From: Chryseobacterium carnipullorum
Lineage (GTDB): Bacteria > Bacteroidota > Bacteroidia > Flavobacteriales > Weeksellaceae
Direction: 5' to 3'
Length of the DNA: 64,000 nucleotides
Assembly: GCF_900142785.1 (NCBI RefSeq)
Contig: NZ_FRCD01000010.1
Coordinates: forward strand, 147,455 to 211,454
In this document: positions 27,156 to 36,261 of the stretch, piece after piece
Layout of the letters: every line of letters starts with the position of its first letter
Position numbering within the stretch: position 1 is the first letter of the stretch
Translations under genes and position numbers: made by a program
Notes under the pieces: model-generated
The model's input: the letters and a program-made list of their open reading frames with translations, nothing else
The model's database searches: none
What the model was told of the DNA's origin: nothing

Positions 27156-29063
27156 TTACTCATGATTCAGTGCATACGTTCTGAAATTCAGCATTTTTAT
27201 TTTTCCAGCATCCAAAAGGAAGATCAGATTTTCTAGAATGTTATTTTTAGAATGGTAGTTCAGCTGTACAGAAAGATCTTCAATGGTTGACGGTTTTTTA
27301 GCCAATAAATTAATGATCTGTTGGGAAATATTTTTTCCAAAGATGGACTGTTTATTTTTTTCACAGACTGAACACTGGCCACAATTCTTCGTATTCTTTT
27401 CGCCAAAGTAGGCGAGAATAAGTTTCATTTTACAGTAATCATTATTTTCTATGAAAAACTTTATTTCTTCCCATTTCTGGATCTTATTCTTTTGAATGTG
27501 TTCAAAGAGTTTCCAGTACGCTGCATTGATGGCTCTTTCGTCACGAGGTTTTAGAAATTTTATGCTTGACAGGGCTCCGTCCACATACTCAAGATAATTT
27601 TTCTGCTGCAATTCTTTCAGCCGCTCTTTGATCAGAGGAATGCTCACTCCGATCTTATTGCTAACCTGTTGCTCACTGAACATCACCTTATGGGTAGTGA
27701 TTCCTGATATCGTACGAAGCAGAAGCTCTATGAAATAAGCGTCTTTCTGTGGTAATTGGTCTATTTCATCTGCATTGAAAAGAAGCTCCAGTGACGACAG
27801 GCTTTTGTTGTCGTTATGATAAATGATTTCCTGATTATGAAGGAAATTAAGAACGTTACTGATCTTAGCTTTCGATAATCTTGTGAAATTTTGTATTCCC
27901 TGAGTATTCAGCTGGAAAACTTTTTCCGGTAGCTCATATTCTGCCACCTGGAAAATGGAGTAGAGGTAGGTGATAATCTTTAAAAACTCTGCCTTGTTTG
28001 GAATTTGGTTTTTCAGGATGTCATCAAAATTAAGGAGTTCCTGTTTGTTCCAGAGAAGAAATGCAAAACTATCCTTGCCGTCCCTTCCTGATCTTCCGAT
28101 TTCCTGGTAATAATTCTCTAATGACGGGGCAGGAGAGTAGTGGATCACAAAGCGGACATTGTCTTTGTCTATTCCCATTCCAAAGGCATTGGTTGATATC
28201 AGAACCTGATTATCGCTTTGATTCCAGATATTCTGTCTTGTATTTTTCTCTTTTGTCGTTAAACCCGCATGGAAATAATCTACATTTTTTACCTGATTTT
28301 TTTTTAGAAACTCTGCCAGCATTTCCGCATCCTTTCTTGTCCTTACATAGACAATCCCTGAATCATTGTTGTGCTTCAAGATATCCAAAACACGTTGAAA
28401 TTTGTCAGAAACTTCATCCATGAAAATTCTGATATTATCTCTTTTAAAACTTTTCTGGAAAACAAAGGGCTTTTTAAGTTCCAGTTTGTTTTTAATCTCT
28501 TCCAGCACTTTGGGAGTTGCAGTAGCTGTTAAAGCCAAACATGGAATCTTTGGGTTGTTTTTCCTGAATTCTTTAATATTCTGATAGCTTGGGCGGAAAT
28601 CCTGACCCCATTCTGAAATACAGTGAGCTTCATCTACCGCAATAAAAGACAACTGAATTTCTTCAATATTCTGCAGAAATTGATTATTCGTCAATCTTTC
28701 AGGAGAAACATACAACAGCTTGGTAAGTCCGTCTTTACAACGGTTATAGACTGCTTCTGCATCATATTCATCCAGTTCGGAAGATAAATAATCTGCTTCG
28801 ATACCGCGATGCTTCAGCTGGCTCACCTGATCTTTCATCAGGGCAAGCAGGGGAGAAATAACCAGACAGGTTCCTTCCTTTAATAAGGCAGGCAGTTGGT
28901 AGCAAAGTGATTTTCCAGCACCGGTTGGTAAGAGAACGAGACTATCTTTTTCATTGATGACTGCATTAATGATCTCTTCCTGAGAATCTCTGAAACTGTC
29001 ATAGCCCCAAAAAAACTTTAGGGTATCATATTTTAATTTTTGGAAATCCTGCTGAGAAATCAT
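27156..29063 (-). CDS. recQ: ATP-dependent DNA helicase RecQ
   Basis: 635 aa, 3'-5' DNA helicase. Walker A LLPTGAGKSLCYQLPA, DEAH box AVDEAHCISEWGQDFRPSY, motif VI QEIGRSGRDG. After the helicase core come a zinc-binding Cys set (CKMKLILAYFGE, then CGQCSVC) and a winged-helix RQC region. No HRDC domain is obvious, so this is the shorter type common as a second RecQ in Bacteroidota. A -7-like TACTTTTA is 4 nt before the start. Confidence 0.93.
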   Translation of the reverse strand: MISQQDFQKLKYDTLKFFWGYDSFRDSQEEIINAVINEKDSLVLLPTGAGKSLCYQLPALLKEGTCLVISPLLALMKDQVSQLKHRGIEADYLSSELDEYDAEAVYNRCKDGLTKLLYVSPERLTNNQFLQNIEEIQLSFIAVDEAHCISEWGQDFRPSYQNIKEFRKNNPKIPCLALTATATPKVLEEIKNKLELKKPFVFQKSFKRDNIRIFMDEVSDKFQRVLDILKHNNDSGIVYVRTRKDAEMLAEFLKKNQVKNVDYFHAGLTTKEKNTRQNIWNQSDNQVLISTNAFGMGIDKDNVRFVIHYSPAPSLENYYQEIGRSGRDGKDSFAFLLWNKQELLNFDDILKNQIPNKAEFLKIITYLYSIFQVAEYELPEKVFQLNTQGIQNFTRLSKAKISNVLNFLHNQEIIYHNDNKSLSSLELLFNADEIDQLPQKDAYFIELLLRTISGITTHKVMFSEQQVSNKIGVSIPLIKERLKELQQKNYLEYVDGALSSIKFLKPRDERAINAAYWKLFEHIQKNKIQKWEEIKFFIENNDYCKMKLILAYFGEKNTKNCGQCSVCEKNKQSIFGKNISQQIINLLAKKPSTIEDLSVQLNYHSKNNILENLIFLLDAGKIKMLNFRTYALNHE

Positions 29064-29091
29064 AAGGTAAAAGTAATAAAAGTATTACAAC

Positions 29092-29118
29092 AAAAAAAGC
29101 CGTGCAAGGCACGGCTTT
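29092..29118 (-). terminator. Terminator after the OmpA-type porin gene
   Basis: On the minus strand, arms AAAGCCGTGC and GCACGGCTTT (29118-29109 and 29105-29096) with a 3-nt loop and a T run at 29098-29092. Confidence 0.85.
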
Positions 29119-29138
29119 GATATATTTACTGCTAAATA

Positions 29139-30575
29139 TTATTTAGCTTCGAAGTATACTCTTCTGTTGGCTCTGTTTTTCCATTCAGGGCATTTAGTAG
29201 CTGGTTCACACTCAGGATATTTAAGGTCTTTTTCACCTTTTCCTACTGCGTTGATTTTTCCAGACTGAACTCCGTTCTTAATTAAGTAAGACTTAACATT
29301 ATTTGCTCTTCTCTCAGAAAGTTTCTGATTGTAAGCATCAGTACCTCTTGTATCAGTAGCACCGATTACACTGTAAGAACCAGTTGAAGAATTGATATAG
29401 TTAACTGCATTATTTAAGATGGGAGTGTTTGAAGGTAAAATTCTGTCAGAATTTAAATCGAACTCAATTCCTTCAAGTTTAGTTTCTGTTTCTACTACAG
29501 GTCCTGCAGTCGTTGTAGGACATCCGTTGTTTTCAACAGGTCCGGGAACTGTTACACACTTGTCGTAAAGATCGATGACACCGTCAAGATCTGTATCAAG
29601 AGCAACACCAGCACCATCTACTCTTGCACCAGCAGGAGTGTCAAGCTGTCTGTCCCAATCGTCACAAACTCCGTCGTTATCAGCATCTCCTTTTTTACAT
29701 ACTTCAATATCCTGGTTTTTGTTAGCCAAAACATCTAGCTTATAATAGATTTCCTGTAGTGGATCATGCCACATTAAGTGAGACTCGTGTTTTCCAAGTT
29801 TCAATGAAATCCCTAAAGTAGCATTAAAGAAGTTATCAGATACCTGCTCTTCACGTCTGTTGATCGTACTGTATTTGTCGCCTCCACCATCAAATTCATC
29901 GTCACCGGTTACAACATACATCAATCGGCCTTCAAGGTCAATTCTTCTGTTAATTTTATATTTTAAACCGGCACCAGCCTGCATAAACATAGACCCGAAT
30001 TTAAATGGTTTAACTTCAGTAGCAAGTCTTTGTCCTGTAATATCTTTCTGGTAGGCTCTGTAAGCAATCGTACCGATACCAGCGTAACCATGAAGTGCCC
30101 ATCTGTATGGAGAGTGGTTGTCAACTCTTCTCATAAGATTAGAGAAGTTGATATCTCCTAATAAAGATATTGCATCATACTGAGTTCTTCCAGCTACAGC
30201 TTTCGCGTCTGGAGCAGCATCTTTAGTGTTGAACCATCCTTGTCTTGTTTCACCTCTGTCATACTGTAATTTCAAACCAAAAGCATGAGTAATGGCTTTA
30301 TCGATACTTACATAAGCAGAGTATCCGAAAAGGTTTTTACCGTTACCATTCTTTATGGAAGTCATATCCGCAGACTGGATTAGCGGTACACCTGCACCAG
30401 CTGAAATAGACCAGTCATTAAATCTTTTTGACTGATTGGTAAACGGGGAAACGTTGGCAGAACCGGAAGAAAATGTGTTTGGATATTCTCCATTTGAAAC
30501 TGCCGTTGAGTCTTGTGCATAGCTTGCGGCTGGAATGGCCATTGCTAATGCTACAATTGCTAAACTTAATTTCAT
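29139..30575 (-). CDS. OmpA family outer-membrane protein
   Basis: 478 aa. Signal peptide ends at ASYAQD (about 20); an eight-strand-type beta-barrel region covers about 50-270; then thrombospondin type 3-like calcium repeats (DADNDGVCDDWD, DTDLDGVIDLYDKC) lead into a C-terminal OmpA peptidoglycan-binding domain (about 365-478; IEFDLNSDRILP, SVIGATDTRGTDAYNQKLSE and RRANNVKSYL). It should tie the outer membrane to peptidoglycan. The next gene upstream is a close paralogue lacking the OmpA domain. Confidence 0.92.
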   Translation of the reverse strand: MKLSLAIVALAMAIPAASYAQDSTAVSNGEYPNTFSSGSANVSPFTNQSKRFNDWSISAGAGVPLIQSADMTSIKNGNGKNLFGYSAYVSIDKAITHAFGLKLQYDRGETRQGWFNTKDAAPDAKAVAGRTQYDAISLLGDINFSNLMRRVDNHSPYRWALHGYAGIGTIAYRAYQKDITGQRLATEVKPFKFGSMFMQAGAGLKYKINRRIDLEGRLMYVVTGDDEFDGGGDKYSTINRREEQVSDNFFNATLGISLKLGKHESHLMWHDPLQEIYYKLDVLANKNQDIEVCKKGDADNDGVCDDWDRQLDTPAGARVDGAGVALDTDLDGVIDLYDKCVTVPGPVENNGCPTTTAGPVVETETKLEGIEFDLNSDRILPSNTPILNNAVNYINSSTGSYSVIGATDTRGTDAYNQKLSERRANNVKSYLIKNGVQSGKINAVGKGEKDLKYPECEPATKCPEWKNRANRRVYFEAK

Positions 30576-30642
30576 AGTGTATTTTTTATTTAGTTAATTA
30601 AATGATTTTATTTTTAAATAAACAAGCTTAATGCCCTGTTTA

Positions 30643-31752
30643 TTATTTTGTAGGGCATCCGTTGTTCTCAACAGGTCCAGGAACCGTGACGCACTTATCA
30701 TACAAATCGATGACACCGTCAAGATCCATATCTAAAGCTACACCGGCACCATCCACTCTTGCTCCTGCAGGAGTATCTAACTGTCTGTCCCAATCGTCGC
30801 AAACCCCATCATTGTCAGCATCACCTTTTTCACATACAACAAGCTCTGTAGAAGCATTTTCTAAAACGCTTGTTCTGTAATAAGCTTCCTGAAGTGGGTC
30901 ATGCCATGCCAAGTGGGATAGATTTTTTCCTAATTTGAAAGAAACACCTAAAGTAACAGTCCATGCATTATCAGACCTTGAATCGCTGATCATGTTATAC
31001 TTTGAGCCTGGTACTGCCGGGTCATAATCGTTTGGACCTGCCCATCCGCCTCCGTCAAATTCATCATCACCACTTATGATATACATGGTTCTTGCTTCGA
31101 TATCGATAAGTCTTGAAACGTTGTATTTCAATCCTGCTCCAAACTGATAGAATAAAGAGTTGATGTCTAAATTCTGCTTGATAAACAATGGAACTCTTTT
31201 AGGAGTATTACTCCATCTGTATTCATTTCCATCATGCAGAGAAGTATTGTAACCCTGGAAACCAATTCCTGCATAACCATGGAAAGCCCATCTGTAAGGG
31301 GAATGATTATCTACTCTTCTCAATAAATTGGAAAAGTTTACATCTCCCATTAATGCAACCTGATCAAATTTGGTCGTTGCTGTACCTACACCAGCCAAAG
31401 CACCGGCTACCCCTTCTAATTGTGCTTTCTGCTTTGTTTCACCTCTCTGGTAGATAAGGCTTAATCCAAAAGCATGCGTGATCTGCTTGTCAATACTTAC
31501 ATAAGCATTATAGCCCCAGTTGACCTTTTTGTCATAAAAAGATCTTAAATCGGAATGAGCCATAAATGCAGCACCACCACCAACAGAAATAGACCAGTCG
31601 TTGAAACGTCTGGACTTATTGTCGAATGGCTTTACATTAGCAGAACCTGAAGAAAAGGTATTAGGATACTCAGTTGAAGAGTTTACTGTTGTACTGTCCT
31701 GAGCATAAGCTGTGATAGGAAGTGCGGCCAATAATAATAAACCTAATTTCAT
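30643..31752 (-). CDS. OmpA-type porin paralogue lacking the OmpA domain
   Basis: 369 aa. Same signal peptide type, barrel and calcium-repeat region as the neighbour downstream, with matching SGSANV.PF..(Q/K)S.RFNDWSIS and VRVDNHSPYRWA-like blocks. It stops at VENNGCPTK, exactly where the neighbour continues into its peptidoglycan-binding domain. So this is a tandem duplicate that lost, or never gained, the anchor domain. The stop is clean with no remnant in the 67-bp spacer. Whether it still works as a porin or adhesin is unknown. Confidence 0.88.
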   Translation of the reverse strand: MKLGLLLLAALPITAYAQDSTTVNSSTEYPNTFSSGSANVKPFDNKSRRFNDWSISVGGGAAFMAHSDLRSFYDKKVNWGYNAYVSIDKQITHAFGLSLIYQRGETKQKAQLEGVAGALAGVGTATTKFDQVALMGDVNFSNLLRRVDNHSPYRWAFHGYAGIGFQGYNTSLHDGNEYRWSNTPKRVPLFIKQNLDINSLFYQFGAGLKYNVSRLIDIEARTMYIISGDDEFDGGGWAGPNDYDPAVPGSKYNMISDSRSDNAWTVTLGVSFKLGKNLSHLAWHDPLQEAYYRTSVLENASTELVVCEKGDADNDGVCDDWDRQLDTPAGARVDGAGVALDMDLDGVIDLYDKCVTVPGPVENNGCPTK

Positions 31753-31777
31753 ATTGTATGTTTTATGTTTTTTTATT

Positions 31778-32194
31778 TTAGATAAAATCTTTCAATAATA
31801 TTTTAGAAAAATCCCTTTCAAATAAATGCTTTTGATGGGGTATTTCTAATCTTTCGGATCTGAATTTCAGATCATTATATTTAATGATATCAATATCTAT
31901 TATTCTATCGCTATAGCCTCCAGATGATGTTGAATCATTAATTCTACCCATTTCAGCTTCAATACCTTTAACAAAATCAAGCAGTTGAATTGGTGAAAGA
32001 CACGTGAATATTATTGATGCAATATTACAAAAAATATTGGAACTAACAAATTCTACGGGTTCAGTAATTAAAAATTCGCTTGTTTGTGATATTTCATTCC
32101 CACCCTCACTGATTTTCTGTAAAGCGTGTTCCAAATTTTTTTTTTGATCTCCGAGGTTACTTCCGAGTAACAAAACGACCTTATTCTGCGACAT
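31778..32194 (-). CDS. folK: 2-amino-4-hydroxy-6-hydroxymethyldihydropteridine pyrophosphokinase
   Basis: 138 aa, folate pathway enzyme that transfers pyrophosphate from ATP to hydroxymethyldihydropterin. It has VVLLLGSNLGD at the start and the signature YSDRIIDIDIIKYNDL near residue 95. Size is normal for a stand-alone HPPK. Its start is only 20 bp from the start of divergent sppA. Confidence 0.93.
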   Translation of the reverse strand: MSQNKVVLLLGSNLGDQKKNLEHALQKISEGGNEISQTSEFLITEPVEFVSSNIFCNIASIIFTCLSPIQLLDFVKGIEAEMGRINDSTSSGGYSDRIIDIDIIKYNDLKFRSERLEIPHQKHLFERDFSKILLKDFI

Positions 32195-32214
32195 ATTGGA
32201 AAATTGATTGATTT

Positions 32215-33969
32215 ATGAGAAGTTTCTTTAAAAACGTATTGGCAAATATAGTGGCAATTGTCCTATTATGTGCCGTATTTTTCGTCTTTTTCATTATGAT
32301 GATTGTGTTCAGTTCCATGGGGAATGAAAAATCCATTGCAGTGAAAGACAATTCTGTGCTGACGATTAATTTAAAGACCAATATAATAGATAGCCCAACG
32401 GAAGAGCAAGTGGGCCTGTTCAATATCAGCGAGAAAAGCAAAAGCGTTTTGCTTTATGATGTTCTGGAAGCCATCAGGAAAGCTAAAACGGATGATCATA
32501 TTAAAGGTATAAGTATTGAAGCTGATGATCTGCATGCAGGAATGACGCAAATAGATGATATCAGAAATGCGATTGAAGATTTTAAAAAGAGTGGAAAATT
32601 TGTATATGCTTACGGAAATGCTGTATCACAGGCTTCTTATTATTTAGGATCTGTAGCTGATCAGTATTATCTTAATCCATCCGGAATGATAGACTTGAAA
32701 GGACTGGCTACGGAAGTTACTTTTTTTAAAGATTTCGCAGATAAATATGGAATTGGTATAGAAGTTATCCGTCACGGAAAATTTAAGTCAGCAGTAGAGC
32801 CATTCCTTAGAAATGATATTTCTCCTGAAAATAAAGAACAGCTGGGTACGCTTTTAAATGATATCTGGAAAAACACATCCACTAAAATGGCGGTTTCAAG
32901 AAAGATTGATACTGCACAGTTTAAAACGGTTGTTGACAGTTTATACGGAATGATTCCTGAATTGGGCTTGAAATATAAACTGGCTGATAAACTGATCCAG
33001 AAAACGGAGTATGACCAGATGATAAAATCTAAGTTGAGTCTTAAAGAAAAAGAAAAGCTGAATAAGGTATCGTTAGCCGGCTATATTAATTCTTATGCAG
33101 ATGAAGAAAAGTCTGGTGAAAAAGTAGCTATATTATACGCTTCAGGAGGCATAAACAACGGAGAAGGCTACAATGAAATCTATTCTGAAAAATACATCAA
33201 GTACATCAGAGACCTTCAGGATGATGATAAAGTAAAGGCTGTGGTCTTCAGAATCAATTCTCCGGGAGGAAGTGCCAATGCTTCGGATGAGATTTTATTC
33301 GAGCTTCAGCAGTTGAAAAAGAAAAAACCTTTGGTGGTTTCTTTCGGTGACTATGCCGCTTCAGGAGGATATTATATTGCAATGGCTGCAGATAAGATCT
33401 ATTCTGAACCTAATACACTGACTGGATCTATCGGAGTTTTCGGGGTGATACCTTATTATAAAGACCTTGCCAACAAAAACGGTGTTCGTTCAGATATTGT
33501 CGCTACCAATGCGAATTCTCAATACTACTCAGCGCTGAACGGGGTGACACCATACGGGGTAAATCTGATCACGAGAAGCGTAGAAGGAACCTATAAGAGA
33601 TTTGTACATTTTGTTACTCAAAACAGAAAGCAGACTTTCGAGCAGATTGACAGTGTAGGAGGGGGAAGAGTATGGAGTGGTGTTCGTGCCAAGCAAATCG
33701 GGCTTGTAGATGAACTGGGAACATTGAATGATGCTGTGAAATTTGCTGCTCAAAAAGCAGGTTTAAAATCTTATCATGTTTCTTCTTACCCTAAAAAAAT
33801 GACTCCTTTTGAGCAGATTTTCAAAGACCTGAATGAGGAAGATATTTCTGCAAGAATCATTAAAAATAAAATAGGAAAAGCCAATTATGAAATCCTTCAG
33901 CAGATCACCAGTGAAAAACTGAAGTCTGAGGTGAAAATGGAAATGCCTTATCAAATCAAGATCAACTAA
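32215..33969 (+). CDS. sppA: Signal peptide peptidase SppA, 67K type
   Basis: 584 aa membrane protease of the S49 family that degrades cleaved signal peptides. One N-terminal membrane segment (about 10-33), then two S49 domains. Catalytic Lys is K191 in RHGKFKSAVEPF of the first domain; catalytic Ser is S383 in DYAASGGYYIAM of the second. Shares a 20-bp divergent start region with folK, so promoters must lie in or over coding sequence. Confidence 0.94.
   Translation: MRSFFKNVLANIVAIVLLCAVFFVFFIMMIVFSSMGNEKSIAVKDNSVLTINLKTNIIDSPTEEQVGLFNISEKSKSVLLYDVLEAIRKAKTDDHIKGISIEADDLHAGMTQIDDIRNAIEDFKKSGKFVYAYGNAVSQASYYLGSVADQYYLNPSGMIDLKGLATEVTFFKDFADKYGIGIEVIRHGKFKSAVEPFLRNDISPENKEQLGTLLNDIWKNTSTKMAVSRKIDTAQFKTVVDSLYGMIPELGLKYKLADKLIQKTEYDQMIKSKLSLKEKEKLNKVSLAGYINSYADEEKSGEKVAILYASGGINNGEGYNEIYSEKYIKYIRDLQDDDKVKAVVFRINSPGGSANASDEILFELQQLKKKKPLVVSFGDYAASGGYYIAMAADKIYSEPNTLTGSIGVFGVIPYYKDLANKNGVRSDIVATNANSQYYSALNGVTPYGVNLITRSVEGTYKRFVHFVTQNRKQTFEQIDSVGGGRVWSGVRAKQIGLVDELGTLNDAVKFAAQKAGLKSYHVSSYPKKMTPFEQIFKDLNEEDISARIIKNKIGKANYEILQQITSEKLKSEVKMEMPYQIKIN
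32243..32250 (-). promoter_or_regulatory. Candidate -7 element of folK inside sppA
   Basis: Minus-strand TATATTTG, exact consensus, within the first codons of sppA; would give folK a leader of about 45 nt. No TTG at -33. Confidence 0.4.
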
Positions 33970-33988
33970 ACTAAATTATATTGTACAA

Positions 33989-34023
33989 AAAATCCCGGAA
34001 CTGAATTTCAGTTCCGGGATTTT
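33989..34023. terminator. Bidirectional terminator between sppA and the GlsB-like gene
   Basis: Long inverted repeat: 17-bp arms 33989-34005 and 34007-34023 (core ATCCCGGAACTGAA), flanked by A and T runs. Confidence 0.85.
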
Positions 34024-34040
34024 ATTTTTATCTGCCAGTG

Positions 34041-34301
34041 TTAGCTTCTCTTGGTAGCCATTCCGTAGATCCAGAGGACAATTAAAGCTCCTCCTATAGC
34101 CAGAATCCAGCTTCTTGGATTCCAGAATGAAGTAACGTCTCCCCAGTGCAGGACATAAACTCCTATTGCACCACCCACGAAAGCTCCGATGATCCCCAAA
34201 ATAATAGTGATCAGCCAGCCACCTCCCTGGTTACCCGGCATAATCATTTTTGCGATTGCTCCTGCCAATAGACCGAAAATAATCCATGTTAAAATTCCCA
34301 T
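34041..34301 (-). CDS. GlsB/YeaQ/YmgE family membrane protein
   Basis: 86 aa, three hydrophobic segments, rich in Gly (IIFGLLAGAIAKMIMPG, GGWLITIILGIIGAFVGG). Matches the transglycosylase-associated protein family, often stress-induced. Function unknown. Single gene between sppA (convergent) and ftsY. Confidence 0.88.
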   Translation of the reverse strand: MGILTWIIFGLLAGAIAKMIMPGNQGGGWLITIILGIIGAFVGGAIGVYVLHWGDVTSFWNPRSWILAIGGALIVLWIYGMATKRS

Positions 34302-34370
34302 AGTTGCAAATTTTTTAAGTGTTAATATTTATTGATTTGTTTGCTGGTTTAAGGGAAAACATGATGTGAA

Positions 34371-35324
34371 TCATCTTTTCTTGAAAAATGAGTCAACAAA
34401 TTCCGTACCATTGAAAAGTTGAAGGTCCTGCATCTTTTCACCAACCCCAATATATTTCACCGGAATCTGGAACTGATCTGATATACCGATCACCACTCCG
34501 CCTTTGGCTGTACCGTCAAGTTTCGTTACTGCCAGTGCATTTACTTCAGTGGCTGCCGTAAACTGTTTGGCCTGCTCAAAAGCATTCTGTCCGGTAGAAC
34601 CGTCAAGAACCAGCAGGATCTCATGAGGGGCATCTGGAATTACCTTTTGCATGACTCTTTTAATCTTGGAAAGCTCGTTCATCAGGTTGATTTTATTATG
34701 AAGTCTTCCTGCGGTATCAATGATTACCACATCAGCGCCCTGTGCAACTGCACTCTGTACAGTATCAAAAGCGACAGAAGCCGGATCTGAGCCCATATCC
34801 TGTTTTACGATAGGAACACCCACTCTTTCGCTCCAGATGGTCAGCTGGTCTACTGCTGCCGCTCTGAAGGTATCTGCAGCTCCAAGCACTACCTTTCTGC
34901 CTTCTGATTTAAACTGGTGCGCGAGTTTCCCGATGGTCGTTGTTTTTCCTACCCCGTTGACGCCAACTACCATGATGACATAGGGTTTTTTGGAGCTGTC
35001 TATATTTCCTGTTCCCGCGTGCGGATTTTCAAGAAGCAGTCCGGAGATTTCTTCACGAAGGATATTGTCAAGTTCACTTACACTTACATATTTGTCACGC
35101 GCAACGCGTTCTTCAATTCTTTCTATGATCTTGATGGTGGTAGATGCGCCTACATCGGATGCGATCAGTATTTCTTCAAGGTTATCCAGTACTTCATCAT
35201 CTACTTTGCTTTTACCGACTACGGCCTTCGTCATTTTTTCAAAGAAACCCTGGCTGGATTTTTCCAGGCCCTTATCTAAAGTTTCTTTTTCTTCTTTTTT
35301 GAAAATATTTTTAAACCAACTCAT
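34371..35324 (-). CDS. ftsY: Signal recognition particle receptor FtsY
   Basis: 317 aa GTPase that docks SRP-bound ribosomes at the membrane. Short N domain, then G domain with GVNGVGKTTTIGKLA (P-loop), DTAGR, TKLDGTAKGG and the closing GVGEKMQDLQLF. No long acidic A domain, as in other Bacteroidota. Starts 9 bp after the end of the broken ridA-like gene, so it is probably transcribed from the promoter at 35838. Confidence 0.96.
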   Translation of the reverse strand: MSWFKNIFKKEEKETLDKGLEKSSQGFFEKMTKAVVGKSKVDDEVLDNLEEILIASDVGASTTIKIIERIEERVARDKYVSVSELDNILREEISGLLLENPHAGTGNIDSSKKPYVIMVVGVNGVGKTTTIGKLAHQFKSEGRKVVLGAADTFRAAAVDQLTIWSERVGVPIVKQDMGSDPASVAFDTVQSAVAQGADVVIIDTAGRLHNKINLMNELSKIKRVMQKVIPDAPHEILLVLDGSTGQNAFEQAKQFTAATEVNALAVTKLDGTAKGGVVIGISDQFQIPVKYIGVGEKMQDLQLFNGTEFVDSFFKKR

Positions 35325-35333
35325 AGTTTGTTC

Positions 35334-35801
35334 TTATTTGTTTTTTATAACTGCCGTGGCTTCTACTTCTATAAGTACGTCATCTCTGAAAAGACGGCTC
35401 ACTTCCACAAGGCTGCTCACTGGAGGATTCTGAAGGTTGATATATCAATCACGAATTTTTCTAAAGTCTGGTGTTTTGGAAATGTCAGTGATAAAGATTC
35501 CCAGTTTTACAATGTTCTTTCCTGTAGCTCCATATTCTTTCAGGATGTTTTCGATATTTTTAAATACCTGCTGCGTTTGCTTTTCTACATCGTTTCCTAC
35601 AAGGTTGCCGGCTTTGTCCAATGGAATCTGCCCGGAAAGAAAAATCATTTTGGAATTTCCACAGTCAATGCTTGTTGATTGTGAAAGTCCTTTAATGGTA
35701 AATACTTCAGCCGAGTTTCTGAATTCTACATTGTCCATCTTTTTCTGACTGAATGAAAATAGAAAAAATTCTATGAAAACCAGAATGAAAATCTTTTTCA
35801 T
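35334..35801 (-). pseudogene. RidA/YjgF-family exported protein with an in-frame stop
   Basis: Start MKKIFILVFIEFFLFS at 35801 gives a signal peptide, then a RidA domain (LSQSTSIDCGNSKMIFLSGQ, PLDKAGNLVGNDVEKQTQQV). The frame hits TGA at 35445-35447 after DFRKIRD, but the same frame goes on with YINLQNPPVSSLVEVSRLFR and ends naturally with IEVEATAVIKNK and TAA at 35334. So a single nonsense codon removes the last 37 residues, which in RidA hold the substrate-binding Arg and Glu. Either the gene is newly inactivated or this is a sequence error. ftsY follows directly. Confidence 0.88.
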
Positions 35802-35837
35802 ATGGGTGTATATTGAATTGATTAATAATCTGGTGAA

Positions 35838-35845
35838 CAAAGATA
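35838..35845 (-). promoter_or_regulatory. -7 element of the ridA-like/ftsY unit
   Basis: Minus-strand TATCTTTG, exact consensus; predicted start near 35835, about 34 nt before the ridA-like ATG. It lies directly after the terminator of the ribosomal-protein operon. Confidence 0.55.
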
Positions 35846-35847
35846 AC

Positions 35848-35880
35848 AAAAAAACTACCCAAAATATGAGTAGTTTTTTA
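35848..35880 (-). terminator. Terminator of the rpmB-rpmG-DUF4295 operon
   Basis: On the minus strand, arms 35879-35870 and 35858-35849 (core ACTAC/GTAGT) with an 11-nt loop and T run. Modest stem. Confidence 0.65.
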
Positions 35881-35900
35881 TATTGTAAATAAAGTGGAGA

Positions 35901-36053
35901 TTATTTCTTCAAATAACCGTCTACTTCGTCTGCATTCATTACTTTTTCTTCAAAAACGTAAGCACCTGACTTAGATGACTTAACCATTTTCACAACTTTA
36001 GTCATTTTTTTTGACTGTCCGCTTTGTAGGGTTGCTACTACTTTCTTTGCCAT
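35901..36053 (-). CDS. DUF4295 small basic protein
   Basis: 50 aa: starts MAKKVVATLQSGQSKKMTKV and ends VDGYLKK. Too short for most gene callers but matches the DUF4295 family, always found after L28 and L33 in Bacteroidota. Very basic, so a ribosome-associated role is plausible but unproven. It follows rpmG with a 19-bp gap. Confidence 0.88.
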   Translation of the reverse strand: MAKKVVATLQSGQSKKMTKVVKMVKSSKSGAYVFEEKVMNADEVDGYLKK

Positions 36054-36072
36054 GGTAAATTATATTTATAAA

Positions 36073-36255
36073 TTACTTGATTTCTTTGTGAAGGGTAGAT
36101 CTTTTAAGAACAGGATTATACTTCTTAAGCTCTAATCTCTCTGTAGTGTTCTTTTTATTTTTAGTAGAAATGTATCTAGACATTCCTGGCATACCACTTT
36201 CTTTGTGCTCTGTACATTCAAGGATTACTTGAACTCTGTTTCCTTTTTTTGCCAT
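36073..36255 (-). CDS. rpmG: 50S ribosomal protein L33
   Basis: 60 aa. Begins [20 protein letters not shown] and includes [21 protein letters not shown], the L33 signature. The zinc-binding Cys pairs are absent apart from one Cys, so it is a zinc-independent type. Gap of 6 bp to rpmB. Confidence 0.97.
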   Translation of the reverse strand: MAKKGNRVQVILECTEHKESGMPGMSRYISTKNKKNTTERLELKKYNPVLKRSTLHKEIK

Positions 36256-36261
36256 GATTTA

